A stretch of 64,000 nucleotides of DNA from JAJYIW01 sp963781665 (lineage in GTDB: Bacteria > Chloroflexota > Anaerolineae > Anaerolineales > Anaerolineaceae), in contig CAWAGA010000002.1 of assembly GCA_963781665.1 (NCBI GenBank), forward strand, positions 1,426,001 to 1,490,000. Direction: 5' to 3'. Position numbers and translations under genes: made by a program. Every line of letters starts with the position of its first letter. Positions within the stretch are counted from its first letter, which is position 1. This document shows positions 26,422 through 35,058 of the stretch, piece after piece. Under the pieces are notes generated by a model, which was given only the letters and a program-made list of their open reading frames with translations, ran no database searches and was not told the DNA's origin.

Positions 26422-26510
26422 TAAAATTTCTCGGGTTTGAGTAAGGCAAAAAATAAATAAACCAATAATCCCAGGGAAAATATGCCGCCAATCAGATATA
26501 AAATGTTCAT
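26421..26510 (-). CDS. kdpF: KdpF, 29-residue accessory subunit
   Basis: A 29-codon gene, MNILYLIGGIFSLGLLVYLF followed by FALLKPEKF. It is a single membrane helix ending in the L-x-K-P-E-x-F tail that is conserved in KdpF. GGGAGG lies nine bases before the ATG, and the stop TAA shares a base with the kdpA start. KdpF stabilises the KdpFABC complex in the membrane. It is the first gene of the transport operon. Confidence 0.93.
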   Translation of the reverse strand: MNILYLIGGIFSLGLLVYLFFALLKPEKF

Positions 26511-26669
26511 ATTGGATCTACCTCCCAGTATTACCGTAATAAATTCTTCGATTGCGAAGGTTGGAGAAAAATTGAGGTCAGATTTACAACCAATTTGCCT
26601 GGTTCTGAGGAATTATGCAATCTTGTTCTTTACGGCGAAATCAGGTGACCAGAAGCCAGGCAGACGTCT

Positions 26670-26699
26670 GCCAGAAAGGATGCAGGAGTCCTTTCTGGC
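26670..26699 (-). terminator. 11-bp hairpin upstream of kdpF
   Basis: GCCAGAAAGGA (26670-26680) and TCCTTTCTGGC (26689-26699) pair perfectly around an 8-nt loop. It lies between the 207-residue gene and kdpF. No T-run follows, so it may be a weak terminator for the upstream gene or a leader structure of the kdp mRNA. The kdp promoter probably lies between here and 26511 but has no clear consensus match. Confidence 0.45.
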
Positions 26700-26733
26700 C
26701 ATGACCCGCCTTTACAAGGTTGCCCGATTCAAA

Positions 26734-27357
26734 TTACCCAAATATTTTGTTCCACTCGTAGATTAAGCCAATCTCGAAGATGACAAGGATGACAAGCGTT
26801 ATCTCCTGGCTAATTCCACCGATCAGGTTGTCAAGCCGAATTTCGATTAAAGAAAATCCAACGGCGATAACAAGAATTCCGCACCAAAATCCGAGTTCGC
26901 TAATCGTGCGCCTTATCGGGTTGAGATAAGATTTTGGTTGACCTGTAATCAGGTGGACTGGAATATTAATTTGTTTCTCAAGTAATTCGTACAAAGAAGT
27001 TGGCCTGAATGGATTGATGCGAATCATGTGGCTATCCAGGCAGGCAACCAGATCTCCTGGTTCATAAACCAGTTTTATAGCTTCTGCCCAATTGCTGGCT
27101 TTAATGATCTGGGAACTGGATTTCTGCAGATTGTCGCTGGTGATTGCAACCAAAGAAATCAATAAACGCCTGGCTGATTGGCGTTCATCCTCGTGCAAAA
27201 CCAATGAGATATAGATGATTTCAGCCTGGTATTGAATAGCTAATAAGCGGATTCGATTGGCGAATTGGCCATGATCTGCTAAATCAAGTGGAACAATTGC
27301 TAATAAACGTTTGCTATCGGCAGTTGAGTCCAATCGATAGGAATCGTTAATAGACAT
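26734..27357 (-). CDS. Universal-stress-like protein with two C-terminal membrane helices
   Basis: 207 residues. Residues about 15-140 have the alternating strand/helix pattern of a UspA-type fold (SKRLLAIVPLDLADHGQFANRIRLLAIQYQAEIIYISLVLHEDE). Residues 150-205 form two hydrophobic helices (LGFWCGILVIAVGFSLIEI and ISQEITLVILVIFEIGLIYEW). I do not recognise a named family. Lying between kdpE and kdpF, it could be a membrane-tethered regulator of potassium uptake, perhaps substituting for the sensor USP domain missing from the short kinase nearby. That role is inference. Confidence 0.6.
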   Translation of the reverse strand: MSINDSYRLDSTADSKRLLAIVPLDLADHGQFANRIRLLAIQYQAEIIYISLVLHEDERQSARRLLISLVAITSDNLQKSSSQIIKASNWAEAIKLVYEPGDLVACLDSHMIRINPFRPTSLYELLEKQINIPVHLITGQPKSYLNPIRRTISELGFWCGILVIAVGFSLIEIRLDNLIGGISQEITLVILVIFEIGLIYEWNKIFG

Positions 27358-27495
27358 TTTGACTCTCCCATCTTCATCGAAGCCAGGTATTGATCAATAA
27401 ATCATTCTGGCTCCATCCCTATAAGGAAAAGTCTACGCTATTGGAATAAATTGGAAACAAAAAACCTATCGAAATGTATAAAGAAAAAATAAATG

Positions 27496-28194
27496 TTATT
27501 CCCCCGTCACCAGGCGGTAACCTATCCCCGGCTCAGTTAAAATCAACAAAGGCTGGTCCGGGTTGACCTCGAGCTTCTTTCTGAGTTGGCCAATAAAAAC
27601 CCGCAAGTATTCAATGTGGTCTGCGTCAGCTTCTCCCCAAACATGCCTTAAGATCGATTGGTGAGTCAGCACCCTGTCTGCGTTCGCCGCCAGGTATGCT
27701 ATCAATTTGAATTCAGTAGCTGTTAAATGGACTTCCTGACCATCCAGAGTCACAATGTGCCGCGCAAGGTCGATGGTGATCGGCCCGTTAACAATCAAGC
27801 TCTGAGTATTTCCTAAAGATTTTACTGAATGGCGAAGTGCTACTCGTATCCGCGCCAGCAGTTCTTCGATCCCAAAAGGTTTGGTCAAATAGTCGTCAGC
27901 GCCCTTATCCAGAGCAGCAACTTTATCACGTTCGCTTTCGCGGACGGATAGGATAATGATCGGCACCTGCGAATACTGCCTGATCTGATCACAGACTTCG
28001 ATCCCATCCATATCCGGCAGACTGAGATCCAGGATGATGATGTCAGGCGACTGTGTGGCAGCTAAAACCAGGCCTTGTTCCCCGGTGCTGGCTAGGCTGA
28101 CTTTAAAATGGCGAGCGGTAAGGATGGTCTTTAAAGCACGTAATATCTGTGGTTCATCATCGATGATCAGGATAAATGGGTCTCTATTCAACAT
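27496..28194 (-). CDS. kdpE: KdpE-type OmpR-family response regulator
   Basis: 232 residues: receiver domain with phosphorylatable Asp in IIILDLSLPDMDG and a C-terminal winged helix (LTATEFKLIAYLAANADRVLTHQSILRHVWG, EYLRVFIGQLRKKLE). The VWGxxxxxxxEYLRVFxxQLRKK pattern and the final EPGIGYRL are typical of KdpE. The start overlaps the end of the restored reading frame of the short KdpD-like kinase by 11 nt, indicating that this kinase was its partner. It would activate kdpFABC. Confidence 0.93.
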   Translation of the reverse strand: MLNRDPFILIIDDEPQILRALKTILTARHFKVSLASTGEQGLVLAATQSPDIIILDLSLPDMDGIEVCDQIRQYSQVPIIILSVRESERDKVAALDKGADDYLTKPFGIEELLARIRVALRHSVKSLGNTQSLIVNGPITIDLARHIVTLDGQEVHLTATEFKLIAYLAANADRVLTHQSILRHVWGEADADHIEYLRVFIGQLRKKLEVNPDQPLLILTEPGIGYRLVTGE

Positions 28195-29660
28195 CAGCCT
28201 CTACCGCTGGATGAGGGTTCTTGCCATCGACGGTCAATGGGAGCAGAAAATGAAAAGAAAAACAGCAAGGGGTATTCTCGACCCAAATTTTTCCACCGTG
28301 TGCCTCAATAATCCCCTTGCAAATCGAGAAGTCCCAGCCCAATTCCGGTTACCCGGCTGCCTACTTTTTGACGGTAAAATTTTTCAAAGATGTGGGGCAA
28401 TTGATCTTCATGTACAGGTGGGCCTTGATTGGTCACCTGTACATGAACGTTGTATGGTTCAAGGCTTGCAAGGATTTCGATTTTTGTTCCTGGAGCCGCG
28501 AATTTAACCCCGTTATCAATGAGATTGGTAAAAACCTGCCCGATGAGGACGTAATCGGTTGAAATCAGGGGGATTTCAGGCGGGATAGAAACGTTGACCT
28601 GGTAGTTTTGCAGCTTTTTCCTCATCCGATTAACCACCCCATTCGAAATTTCATCTAATGAGTTCCAACTTCGCTGAAGCTTGAGCGCGCCGGCTTCAAT
28701 GCGAGACATATCCAATAAATTACCGATAAGCTGGTCGAGGTGGTCGCTTTCTTCTTCGATAGTTGCTAAAAGCTCCTTCCGGGCTTCACTATCCCATTCA
28801 ACCACATCACTGTTCAGGCTGGATATGGAAGCCTTAATCGAAGCCAGTGGAGAACGCAACTCATGGGATACTGAAGAAAGCAGGAGCGATTTAGCCCGGT
28901 CAGTTTCCTCAAGAATTTTTGCACGAGCCTCAGATCGTGAAAGTCTGATCCGCTCTATAGCCAGGGCTGCCTGAGTGGTGAAAGCATCCAAGAGCTGGGT
29001 CTCGTTTCTGCTTAAGCTCTCACCTGCCAGCCATAGATTAATGCTGCCTTCCGCGCCTCTGGCTGTCAGGATAGAAGAATGTATTATGGGTTCTGAAGTA
29101 ATATTGCTGTTCTCAGGGGCTCTTGCCAGAAAAGTAAAGTCCTGGTCTCGCCCCGTGATGGTGGCTGTGACTTGCTGGCAATGGAACAATTCGAGTACGT
29201 ATTGAGAGAGCGTATTGGCAATGCTCTGGATATCTGGCAAGCCAGATAAGGTCGAAATCAATTCATACATGCGGGTAGCTTCCCACTCCCGGTTTCGGGC
29301 GATCTGCATGCCCTGACGCGCCTGGCCAATAAGCTGATTGATTGCTACCGAAACGATCAAGAAGACAATCAGAGTAATCAGGTCTTTCGTTTGAATGACA
29401 GTAAATGTATGATATGGAGGTATAAAGAAGAAATTAAATGCAAGAAAACCAAAAAAGGAAGCAAGAATACCAGGAAAAAGCCCCCACAGAATCGTGACAG
29501 GGATAATTGGCAGGAGGTAGATCAACGCGATGACCTGCGGTCCCCATACCTCATTAATTGGAAGTAGTAATGCTGTTGCAATGCTCACAATTAAAATGGC
29601 TCCCAGGTACCGCAAGAGCGATTTTACATATCGGATACGAGTGAGCTGTGAAATATGCAT
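28184..29660 (-). pseudogene. Short KdpD-like histidine kinase, frameshifted near its C-terminus
   Basis: The first frame (28305-29660) gives 451 residues: DUF4118 membrane domain with four helices, GAF-like region, H-box SVSHELRSPLASI with His intact, N-box LIDNGVKFA, and FEKFYR. It then breaks off at GIGLGLLDLQGDY. In the next frame the sequence continues SICKGIIEAHGGKIWVENT to a stop at 28184. One extra base near 28328 explains both. It lacks the KdpD N-terminal Walker/USP domains. The break is in the G2 region of the ATP-binding domain, so the truncated product may be impaired. It is either decayed or affected by a sequence error. Confidence 0.85.
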
Positions 29661-29778
29661 ATAAACAATTCTACATCTATCTCGGGAAAACCTCAGATGT
29701 AATTAAGGCCGGATTGGGATATTACGCATTCCAGACAACCAAAATGAATATTAAACCGGAAGAATGCATCTCCAATTC

Positions 29779-31293
29779 TCAATCATCCGGAGTGAAAACC
29801 CGCCCATGAGCGTTCTGGGGAAGTGAAAATGTAAAGCGACTGCCGTATCCGCTGCCGTCTGCCTGGCGGAAGACCGGGCTTTGGACTGTGGCTTTTCCCC
29901 CATGAGCTTCTACCAGTTGCTTGACAATCGCCAACCCCAGGCCTGATCCCCCACTGCTGCGTGAGCGTGATGGATCGATGCGGTAAAACCGTTCGAAAAT
30001 AACATCCAATTCATCAGCAGGTATCCCAGGACCGCTGTCTGTCACCGATACTGATTGTGCCTCATTCCCCTTTTCTGCCCGAACTTCCAGAGTAATTTTT
30101 CCCCCTTGCGGAGTATAACGTAAAGCATTGCCTGCCAGGTTATTGACCACCTGGGAAATACGGTCCGGGTCAATCCAAAAATGAGGCAATTCATCTGCAA
30201 CGATGGTTTCTAAATGCACCCCTTTTTGTTGGGCCTGTAATTGAAAGCGCTCACTCACCTGCCTTACCAGCTCCCCGAGGTTGGTCTGGGCGTATTCCAG
30301 CTTGAGCTCTCCTGCTTCAGCCAATGACAGCAGGCGCAAGTCACCTACCAACCGATTCAACAGCAGCGTCTCGTCGAGAATATCGCTGACCTGCTGGTTA
30401 TCGAACGGCAAAACACCGTCGAGCAGCCCTTCCAGATTGGCCCGGATGGCTGCCAGGGGTGTGCGCAGTTCGTGAGCGATATCGGCAAACAGCTGGCGGC
30501 GTTGGGTTTCAGCCTTAGACAGGTTATCAGCCATCAGATTAAACGTCTGTCCCAGGTTCCCCAGCTCGTCGTTGGAGTGGATGTCAACTTTCTGATCTAG
30601 GTCTCCTTGGGCAATCGCCAGAGCAGCTTTATTCAATCGGCGTAGTGGAGATGTTATCTGGGAGAATAAGGCCCCTCCCAGAATAAGCGCAATGACACCG
30701 GAGATGAGGACCGCGATGAGGATCGATTGGTTGACAGAATTTATAAATTCACCTGCCGAGGTTCCCGCACTGATCAATCCTTCAGGCATGATGAGCAGTG
30801 TACCTACCAAGGAGCCATCGACCATAACCGGCGTTCCAATCGCGAGGTCGCTGCCTGGCAACTGTTTTCCAGATAGGTCGCCCTGGGTATCGATCAAAAC
30901 TTTACCGGTCTGATCAGCCAGAATGATCCTCTGATTCGATAATCCCCCTGGGCCACCGGCGCTTGCCGGTGGCCCGCTTCGCCCGGTCCCTGATCTTTGC
31001 CCTTGCGAACTGCCGTTTCCGGAGGCAAGGTTGTTTCCTCCCAGTCCAAGGATGTCGAGCGTACCCAACCCTGAAGAAATATATTCTTCCACACCTTGCC
31101 AGCCGTTATTTTGGGTGTAATAATCTGCCAGTGTTGGGGCCAGATTATCGGCCAGAGCCTGCCCATTGCGGCTGGTATAAAGGTTGAAAGCATTAAGCGT
31201 GGCGCGCGAGGTAAAAAAGGAAAAAACCAATGCGCCAATGACAATAACAATTATAAATCCGCCCATTAACTTAACGAAAAGGCTATTACGCAC
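29779..31293 (-). CDS. HAMP-domain sensor histidine kinase (BaeS/ResE-like)
   Basis: 504 residues from GTG at 31293, which overlaps the regulator stop (GTGCGTAA) and has AAGGGA seven bases upstream. It has an N-terminal membrane helix, an extracytoplasmic domain with a Gly/Ser-rich insert (residues about 80-125), a second helix, a HAMP linker (SPLRRLNKAALAIAQGDLDQKV), H-box IAHELRTPLAAI, N-box NLAGNALRYTPQGG, DSGPGIPADE and SGLGLAIVKQLVEAHGG. It is complete and forms a two-gene unit with the upstream regulator. The signal is unknown. Confidence 0.93.
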   Translation of the reverse strand: MRNSLFVKLMGGFIIVIVIGALVFSFFTSRATLNAFNLYTSRNGQALADNLAPTLADYYTQNNGWQGVEEYISSGLGTLDILGLGGNNLASGNGSSQGQRSGTGRSGPPASAGGPGGLSNQRIILADQTGKVLIDTQGDLSGKQLPGSDLAIGTPVMVDGSLVGTLLIMPEGLISAGTSAGEFINSVNQSILIAVLISGVIALILGGALFSQITSPLRRLNKAALAIAQGDLDQKVDIHSNDELGNLGQTFNLMADNLSKAETQRRQLFADIAHELRTPLAAIRANLEGLLDGVLPFDNQQVSDILDETLLLNRLVGDLRLLSLAEAGELKLEYAQTNLGELVRQVSERFQLQAQQKGVHLETIVADELPHFWIDPDRISQVVNNLAGNALRYTPQGGKITLEVRAEKGNEAQSVSVTDSGPGIPADELDVIFERFYRIDPSRSRSSGGSGLGLAIVKQLVEAHGGKATVQSPVFRQADGSGYGSRFTFSLPQNAHGRVFTPDD

Positions 31294-31978
31294 CTGGAGT
31301 CCCTTCAAACTTATACCCGACCCCAAAAACCGTTTGGACGTAGACTGGTTTTTTGGGGTTTGGCTCGAGCTTCAGGCGAATATTTTTGATGTGAGCGTCT
31401 ATCGTCCGCTCATAACCTTCAAAGGCGTCGCCTTGCGCCATCTCCATGATCTGTAAACGGGTGAATACCCGGCGCGGCTGGCGCGCCAGGGCTACCAGGA
31501 TCTCGAACTCTGTCGGCGTCAATTCGATCAACCGGCCTGCCAGGGTCACATAGTGCTGGTCTTCATCGATGGTCAGGTCTCCAACATGAATCATCTTGGA
31601 ATCAGAAGGTCCGGTTTCGACCCTGCGGAAGATCGTCTTGACCCGCGCCACAACTTCCCTCGGACTAAAAGGCTTGATTACGTAATCATCTGCCCCCAGT
31701 TCAAGCCCCACCAGCCTATCCGTCTCTTCTACCCGGGCGGTGAGCATCAAGATTGGGACGTTAGAATCGCGCCGGATAGCTTTGCACACATCCAGCCCGT
31801 CCATCCCCGGCAAGTTCAGGTCCAGGATGATGAAATCCGGCTTCTCGCGTTGAAAAGCAGCCAGTGCCGCTCTCCCGTCGGTTTCCGTAATGGCTTGATA
31901 TCCCGCCTTTTCAAGGTAAGCTTTTAAAACCTTGATGATCTGCGGTTCGTCATCGACTACCAGAATTTTTTTCGCCAT
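31286..31978 (-). CDS. OmpR/PhoB-family response regulator
   Basis: 230 residues. The receiver has KKILVVDDEPQI at the start, phospho-Asp in FIILDLNLPGMDG, and the conserved K of DYVIKPFSP. The C-terminal winged helix contains LTPTEFEILVALARQPRRVFTR and YERTIDAHIKNIRLKLE, ending VFGVGYKFE. It is the partner of the overlapping HAMP kinase. Targets are unknown; the neighbouring potassium and stress genes are only a hint. Confidence 0.95.
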   Translation of the reverse strand: MAKKILVVDDEPQIIKVLKAYLEKAGYQAITETDGRAALAAFQREKPDFIILDLNLPGMDGLDVCKAIRRDSNVPILMLTARVEETDRLVGLELGADDYVIKPFSPREVVARVKTIFRRVETGPSDSKMIHVGDLTIDEDQHYVTLAGRLIELTPTEFEILVALARQPRRVFTRLQIMEMAQGDAFEGYERTIDAHIKNIRLKLEPNPKKPVYVQTVFGVGYKFEGTPGA

Positions 31979-32029
31979 CTTATTGTTAATCCTATTTTAC
32001 ATGATGCTTGTGAAGTTCGTGTGAAGATT

Positions 32030-32065
32030 CAAAAAAAACAGCCTTGAAGGAATCCCACAAGGCTG
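32030..32065 (-). terminator. Intrinsic terminator after groES
   Basis: On the minus strand an 8-bp perfect stem (CAGCCTTG 32039-32046 with CAAGGCTG 32058-32065, 11-nt loop) is followed directly by eight T residues (32038-32031). It ends the glutaredoxin-groES transcript before the two-component genes. Confidence 0.88.
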
Positions 32066-32092
32066 CCGGTTGAAGGGTCTGCGTAAAACCGA

Positions 32093-32368
32093 TCAGTTCA
32101 ATAAACGTGCCAGCACATCGTTGCATTCCATGAGCAGGTAATCTTGCCCATCCAGCTTGAATTCGGTGCCGGTATATTTTGCAAATAAAACCCGGTCGTC
32201 GACTTTCAATTTAATATCTTCAAAATCCCCAATGGCCATCACCAGACCGGACTGTGGTTTTTCTTTGGCGGTTTCAGGAATATATAGTCCGGAAGATGTT
32301 TTCGATTCCTGTTCGAGCGGCTTGATGACCACTCTGGTTCCAAGAGGTTGGATTTTTAACTCGCTCAT
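32093..32368 (-). CDS. groES: Co-chaperonin GroES
   Basis: 91 residues: IQPLGTRVVIKPLEQE at the N-terminus, the mobile-loop region SKTSSGLYIPETAKEKPQ, and VLFAKYTGTEFKLDGQDYLLM near the C-terminus. It caps GroEL. No groEL is adjacent, and no CIRCE (HrcA) inverted repeat is visible upstream. It is expressed with a glutaredoxin next to a peroxiredoxin, so this copy may serve oxidative stress. Confidence 0.95.
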   Translation of the reverse strand: MSELKIQPLGTRVVIKPLEQESKTSSGLYIPETAKEKPQSGLVMAIGDFEDIKLKVDDRVLFAKYTGTEFKLDGQDYLLMECNDVLARLLN

Positions 32369-32388
32369 TAATCTCTCCTGTATATGTT

Positions 32389-32646
32389 TTATTTTATTCC
32401 TAAGTATCGGTCGATTTTCGGCCGGTCGAACCCAACGATAATTTTTCCACCAATATCGATCACCGGAACGCCCATTTGCCCGGAACGACGTACCATATCG
32501 CGAGCGGCAGCGCCATCTCGGCTGACGTCGACGTCTCGAAATTGGATTCCTTTTTCACGAAAATAACGCTTGGCTGAATTGCAATACGAACAGGTCGGCG
32601 TGCTGAAAACAATGACACGCGGCTGAATTTTTTGTATCTCTGCCAT
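32389..32646 (-). CDS. Glutaredoxin-like protein
   Basis: 85 residues from the ATG at 32646, with GGAGG eight bases upstream. Thioredoxin fold with a redox motif STPTCSYCNSAKRYF (Cys-Ser-Tyr-Cys), the cis-proline loop GVPVIDIGGKIIVGFD and a conserved DVSRDGAA segment. Such proteins reduce disulfides or mixed selenide-sulfides. It is divergent from the selenoprotein peroxiredoxin 195 nt away and is a likely electron donor for it, which is inference from position. Confidence 0.92.
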   Translation of the reverse strand: MAEIQKIQPRVIVFSTPTCSYCNSAKRYFREKGIQFRDVDVSRDGAAARDMVRRSGQMGVPVIDIGGKIIVGFDRPKIDRYLGIK

Positions 32647-32652
32647 TAACAA

Positions 32653-32841
32653 GACCTCCAGATAATAAAATGGTGCAAACTATCCTCAATTTCTAATGAA
32701 TTAGATGGAATCGCAACTAAAAAGTTACAATCTTTTCCTCGTTTTTAACTGATTTCCAAGATGATATGATGTAAAATTATCTATAAGGTCGAACCAAATC
32801 GTCTCATATATAAATATTTACTATTACCAGGGAGAAAACGT
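32653..32841. promoter_or_regulatory. Divergent control region, glutaredoxin / peroxiredoxin
   Basis: 189 A/T-rich bases between two divergent redox genes. A TAAAAT-like -10 candidate for the peroxiredoxin lies near 32773. No clean -35, palindrome or known oxidative-stress operator could be recognised. The peroxiredoxin ribosome site AGGGAG is at about 32829-32834. Confidence 0.35.
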
Positions 32842-33564
32842 ATGGTAGAAGCAAAAGACGGATGTGTCAAACCTTCCAAAGGGCCGATCGCGCCTATTGA
32901 TCTTCAAGTTATCCAGGGTTCAGCAGAAGCAAAAACAAAGGAGGTATCCAAGATGCTTGCACGTGTGGGTAAGCAGGCGCCTGATTTTGAGTTAAGCGCC
33001 TTTTTCGAAGGTGGTTTCAAGAATATCAAGCTTTCAGATTACAAGGGGAAATGGATCGTCGTTTGTTTCTATCCGGGTGATTTCACCTTTGTCTGACCGA
33101 CTGAATTGTCGGCAGTTGCCGTCAAATATGGTGAGCTACAATCCCTGGGGGTAGAAGTTTTAGCTATCAGCACCGACAGCCGTTTCACCCACAAAGTCTG
33201 GCAAGAGGAAGAGTTAATGAAGATGGTCCCAGGTGGGGTCCCCTATCCCATGCTCTCGGACGGGGGCGGCCGGGTAGGTACGATTTACGGCGTTTACGAT
33301 GAAGATGCCGGCGTGGATATCCGCGGCCGGTTCATTATCGATCCCGAGTTCAATATCCGCGCCATGGAAGTGCTTACTCCGGAAGTTGGGCGAAACGTTC
33401 AGGAATTGATCCGCCAGGTCAAGGCCTTCCAACACGTTGTGGCGACCGGTGAAGTCACCCCCTCGGGCTGGCAGCCTGGAAAACCCACCCTCGTTCCCGG
33501 TCCGGCCCTGGTGGGCAAGGTATGGGAAAGCTGGAAACCAGAAATGGCTTTCCAGGAAGGATAG
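32842..33564 (+). CDS. Selenocysteine peroxiredoxin (AhpC family), in-frame TGA at active site
   Basis: 240 residues when TGA 33094-33096 is read as selenocysteine (residue 85). The flanking sequence is FYPGDFTFV-U-PTELSAVA, so the TGA replaces exactly the peroxidatic Cys of the AhpC motif FYPxDFTFVCPTE. The frame stays open on both sides and family homology continues to the end (LAISTDSRFTHKVW, RGRFIIDPEFNIRAMEV). The usual resolving Cys (VCPxxW) is replaced by VTPSGW, which suggests a one-Sec mechanism with an external reductant. An inverted repeat directly after the TGA is a candidate SECIS. It reduces hydroperoxides in the cytoplasm. A nonsense mutation is the alternative. Confidence 0.88.
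33094..33124 (+). other. Candidate bacterial SECIS element after the TGA codon
   Basis: CCGAC (33097-33101) pairs with GTCGG (33108-33112) around a six-base loop, and TGAC (33094-33097) could pair with GTCA (33121-33124) at the base. Bacterial SECIS hairpins sit in the coding region directly after UGA. Loop identity and exact fold cannot be verified by eye. Confidence 0.45.
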
Positions 33565-33620
33565 AAAGAAGATTTCGGAAACCATTCTGGATGTTTCCAC
33601 AGTGTGAGTGAATGTTGAGA

Positions 33621-33672
33621 AAAAAAGAGGAACCCGGTTTCAGCCTGAAACCGGGTTCCTCTTAATTATTTT
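33621..33672. terminator. Bidirectional terminator between peroxiredoxin and secreted protein genes
   Basis: A 19-bp inverted repeat (33625-33643 with 33645-33663, arms AAGAGGAACCCGGTTTCAG and its complement) is preceded by six A and followed by an A/T-rich TTAATTATTTT tract. It can end transcription from both converging genes. Confidence 0.9.
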
Positions 33673-33685
33673 CTTCAAAAAAATC

Positions 33686-34192
33686 TTAGTTGATGTAGGG
33701 GCAATCCTGGTTCAGGTGAAGGCCCTGGCCACCGGTGCCCATCCCACGTCCTGCAGCTCCGCCCATGCTGATTCCTGCACCGCGCTGCGCTAACCAATCC
33801 GCCTGCGCCTGGGCCAAAATGCCATCGGCAACGGCCTGGTCGAGAGCCTGAACACGTGCATCTGCCAACAAGGTGGTGAACTCATCATAAGTCATACCCT
33901 GGTCATAGGCGATCTGCGAAAGCGTTTCGCCGCTGGTGATCAGGCTGTTCAATTCGTCGACTGATATTCCCAAGGCATCGGCATAAGATGCAATGAGCTC
34001 ATCATGTAAGATGCCTGTCCCGGTACCGGATAAATTGATGGGCGACCCAGTCCCGGCATTAGCTCTACCATAGCCACTTCCACCTGACGCTTGCCCTGAA
34101 GTTCCCGGGCCTTTGGCGGAAACGAGACTGGTCATCCCCATGGCTGCTACCAATACGGCTACGACTACTAAACCTAATAAAGCTTTTTTCAT
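33686..34192 (-). CDS. Small secreted protein, helical, unknown function
   Basis: 168 residues. A clear signal peptide (KKALLGLVVVAVLVAAMGMTSLVSA) is followed by a Gly/Ser-rich linker. Two helical repeat-like units then occur (LHDELIASYADALGISVDELNSL and YDEFTTLLADARVQALDQAVADG), with a Gly-rich tail at the end. The pattern resembles DUF2680-like exported proteins with YADALGIS-x-DEL helices. No catalytic motif is visible. Its upstream flank (34193-34365) is bounded by the IS630 element, so its promoter must lie in those 170 bases. Confidence 0.75.
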   Translation of the reverse strand: MKKALLGLVVVAVLVAAMGMTSLVSAKGPGTSGQASGGSGYGRANAGTGSPINLSGTGTGILHDELIASYADALGISVDELNSLITSGETLSQIAYDQGMTYDEFTTLLADARVQALDQAVADGILAQAQADWLAQRGAGISMGGAAGRGMGTGGQGLHLNQDCPYIN

Positions 34193-34375
34193 TTTGTATT
34201 CTCCTTTTGATTTTGTACTGCGTTTTTTTATCTTGCTTGTTGATTACTATATTAACCAGAAGATTTGAAGAAGATATGAAGGAGTTCGGAATTCCGGATG
34301 AATGTGGCGGTTGGCCAATCAACCTGACTTGGGCATAAAATAACCTTTAAAGAAAATCTTTATTCTAGTAGTCAG

Positions 34376-35041
34376 TCATGCTGAAATGGATGGATAAAGG
34401 TGGAGCAATTTGATACGAGCGTCCTTGGTACGGAATTGCCAATTAATAATTGCATGGGTTTCGTTTCGATCATTGGTAATTGCTAGGACCTCTTTTTCAA
34501 GGATAGTTTGGTCAGGGATATGTTGTTTCAACATTCTGCTGAAGGCACTCAATTCAATTTCTGCCATGTCCAGCCAACTGCCGTGTTTGGGTGTGAAATG
34601 AAATTCTACTTTTTTGAGGATCCGGCGAGCTTCTTCTGGTGGAAACGCTTCGTACAATGCAGCCGGTTTATGCGTGCCGAGATTATCGAGAACAATGCGG
34701 ATCAGGATTGCATCCGGATAAAGCACATCCACCAACCATTTCATGCATTCAGCAAAATCGATCATCGTGTGTCGTTCTGTGATCCGAACATGCCTTTTGC
34801 CTGCCAAGGGTTCATAAAGCATATTCAAATTGCGGACGCCATTGCGCTTGTACTCATAATCATAACGTTGCTTGCGCCCTGCTTTGCCTGGGTATCCCTT
34901 CCGAGTTTCTTCAATCAACTGTTTCTGCCCTTCATCAAAGCAAACCTGGGGATATTGGACATTGTAGGGACGCTCGTATTGATCGAGTACGTCTTCCATG
35001 CAAGCCACAAATTCCGCACCGGCCTCCGGAATACACCACAT
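34376..35041 (-). CDS. IS630 transposase, catalytic (DDE) part
   Basis: 221 residues from its own ATG, but homology begins earlier (NEIKPWQKE) in the same frame back to the A7 run at 35067-35073. It is therefore normally made as a -1 frameshift fusion with the upstream HTH frame. The DDE residues lie in VCFDEGQ, IVLDNLGTH and WLDMAEIE. It catalyses cut-and-paste transposition into TA. Confidence 0.92.
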   Translation of the reverse strand: MWCIPEAGAEFVACMEDVLDQYERPYNVQYPQVCFDEGQKQLIEETRKGYPGKAGRKQRYDYEYKRNGVRNLNMLYEPLAGKRHVRITERHTMIDFAECMKWLVDVLYPDAILIRIVLDNLGTHKPAALYEAFPPEEARRILKKVEFHFTPKHGSWLDMAEIELSAFSRMLKQHIPDQTILEKEVLAITNDRNETHAIINWQFRTKDARIKLLHLYPSISA

Positions 35042-35058
35042 TTCCTTCTGCCAGGGCT

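Noticed and set aside
26511..26733. A c-di-AMP (ydaO) riboswitch before kdpF
   Set aside because: The leader has hairpins but I could not match the riboswitch core motifs.
32842..33096. Truncated 84-residue peroxiredoxin ending at TGA
   Set aside because: Truncation exactly at the catalytic codon, with intact homology afterwards, fits selenocysteine better than a nonsense mutation, although that cannot be fully excluded.
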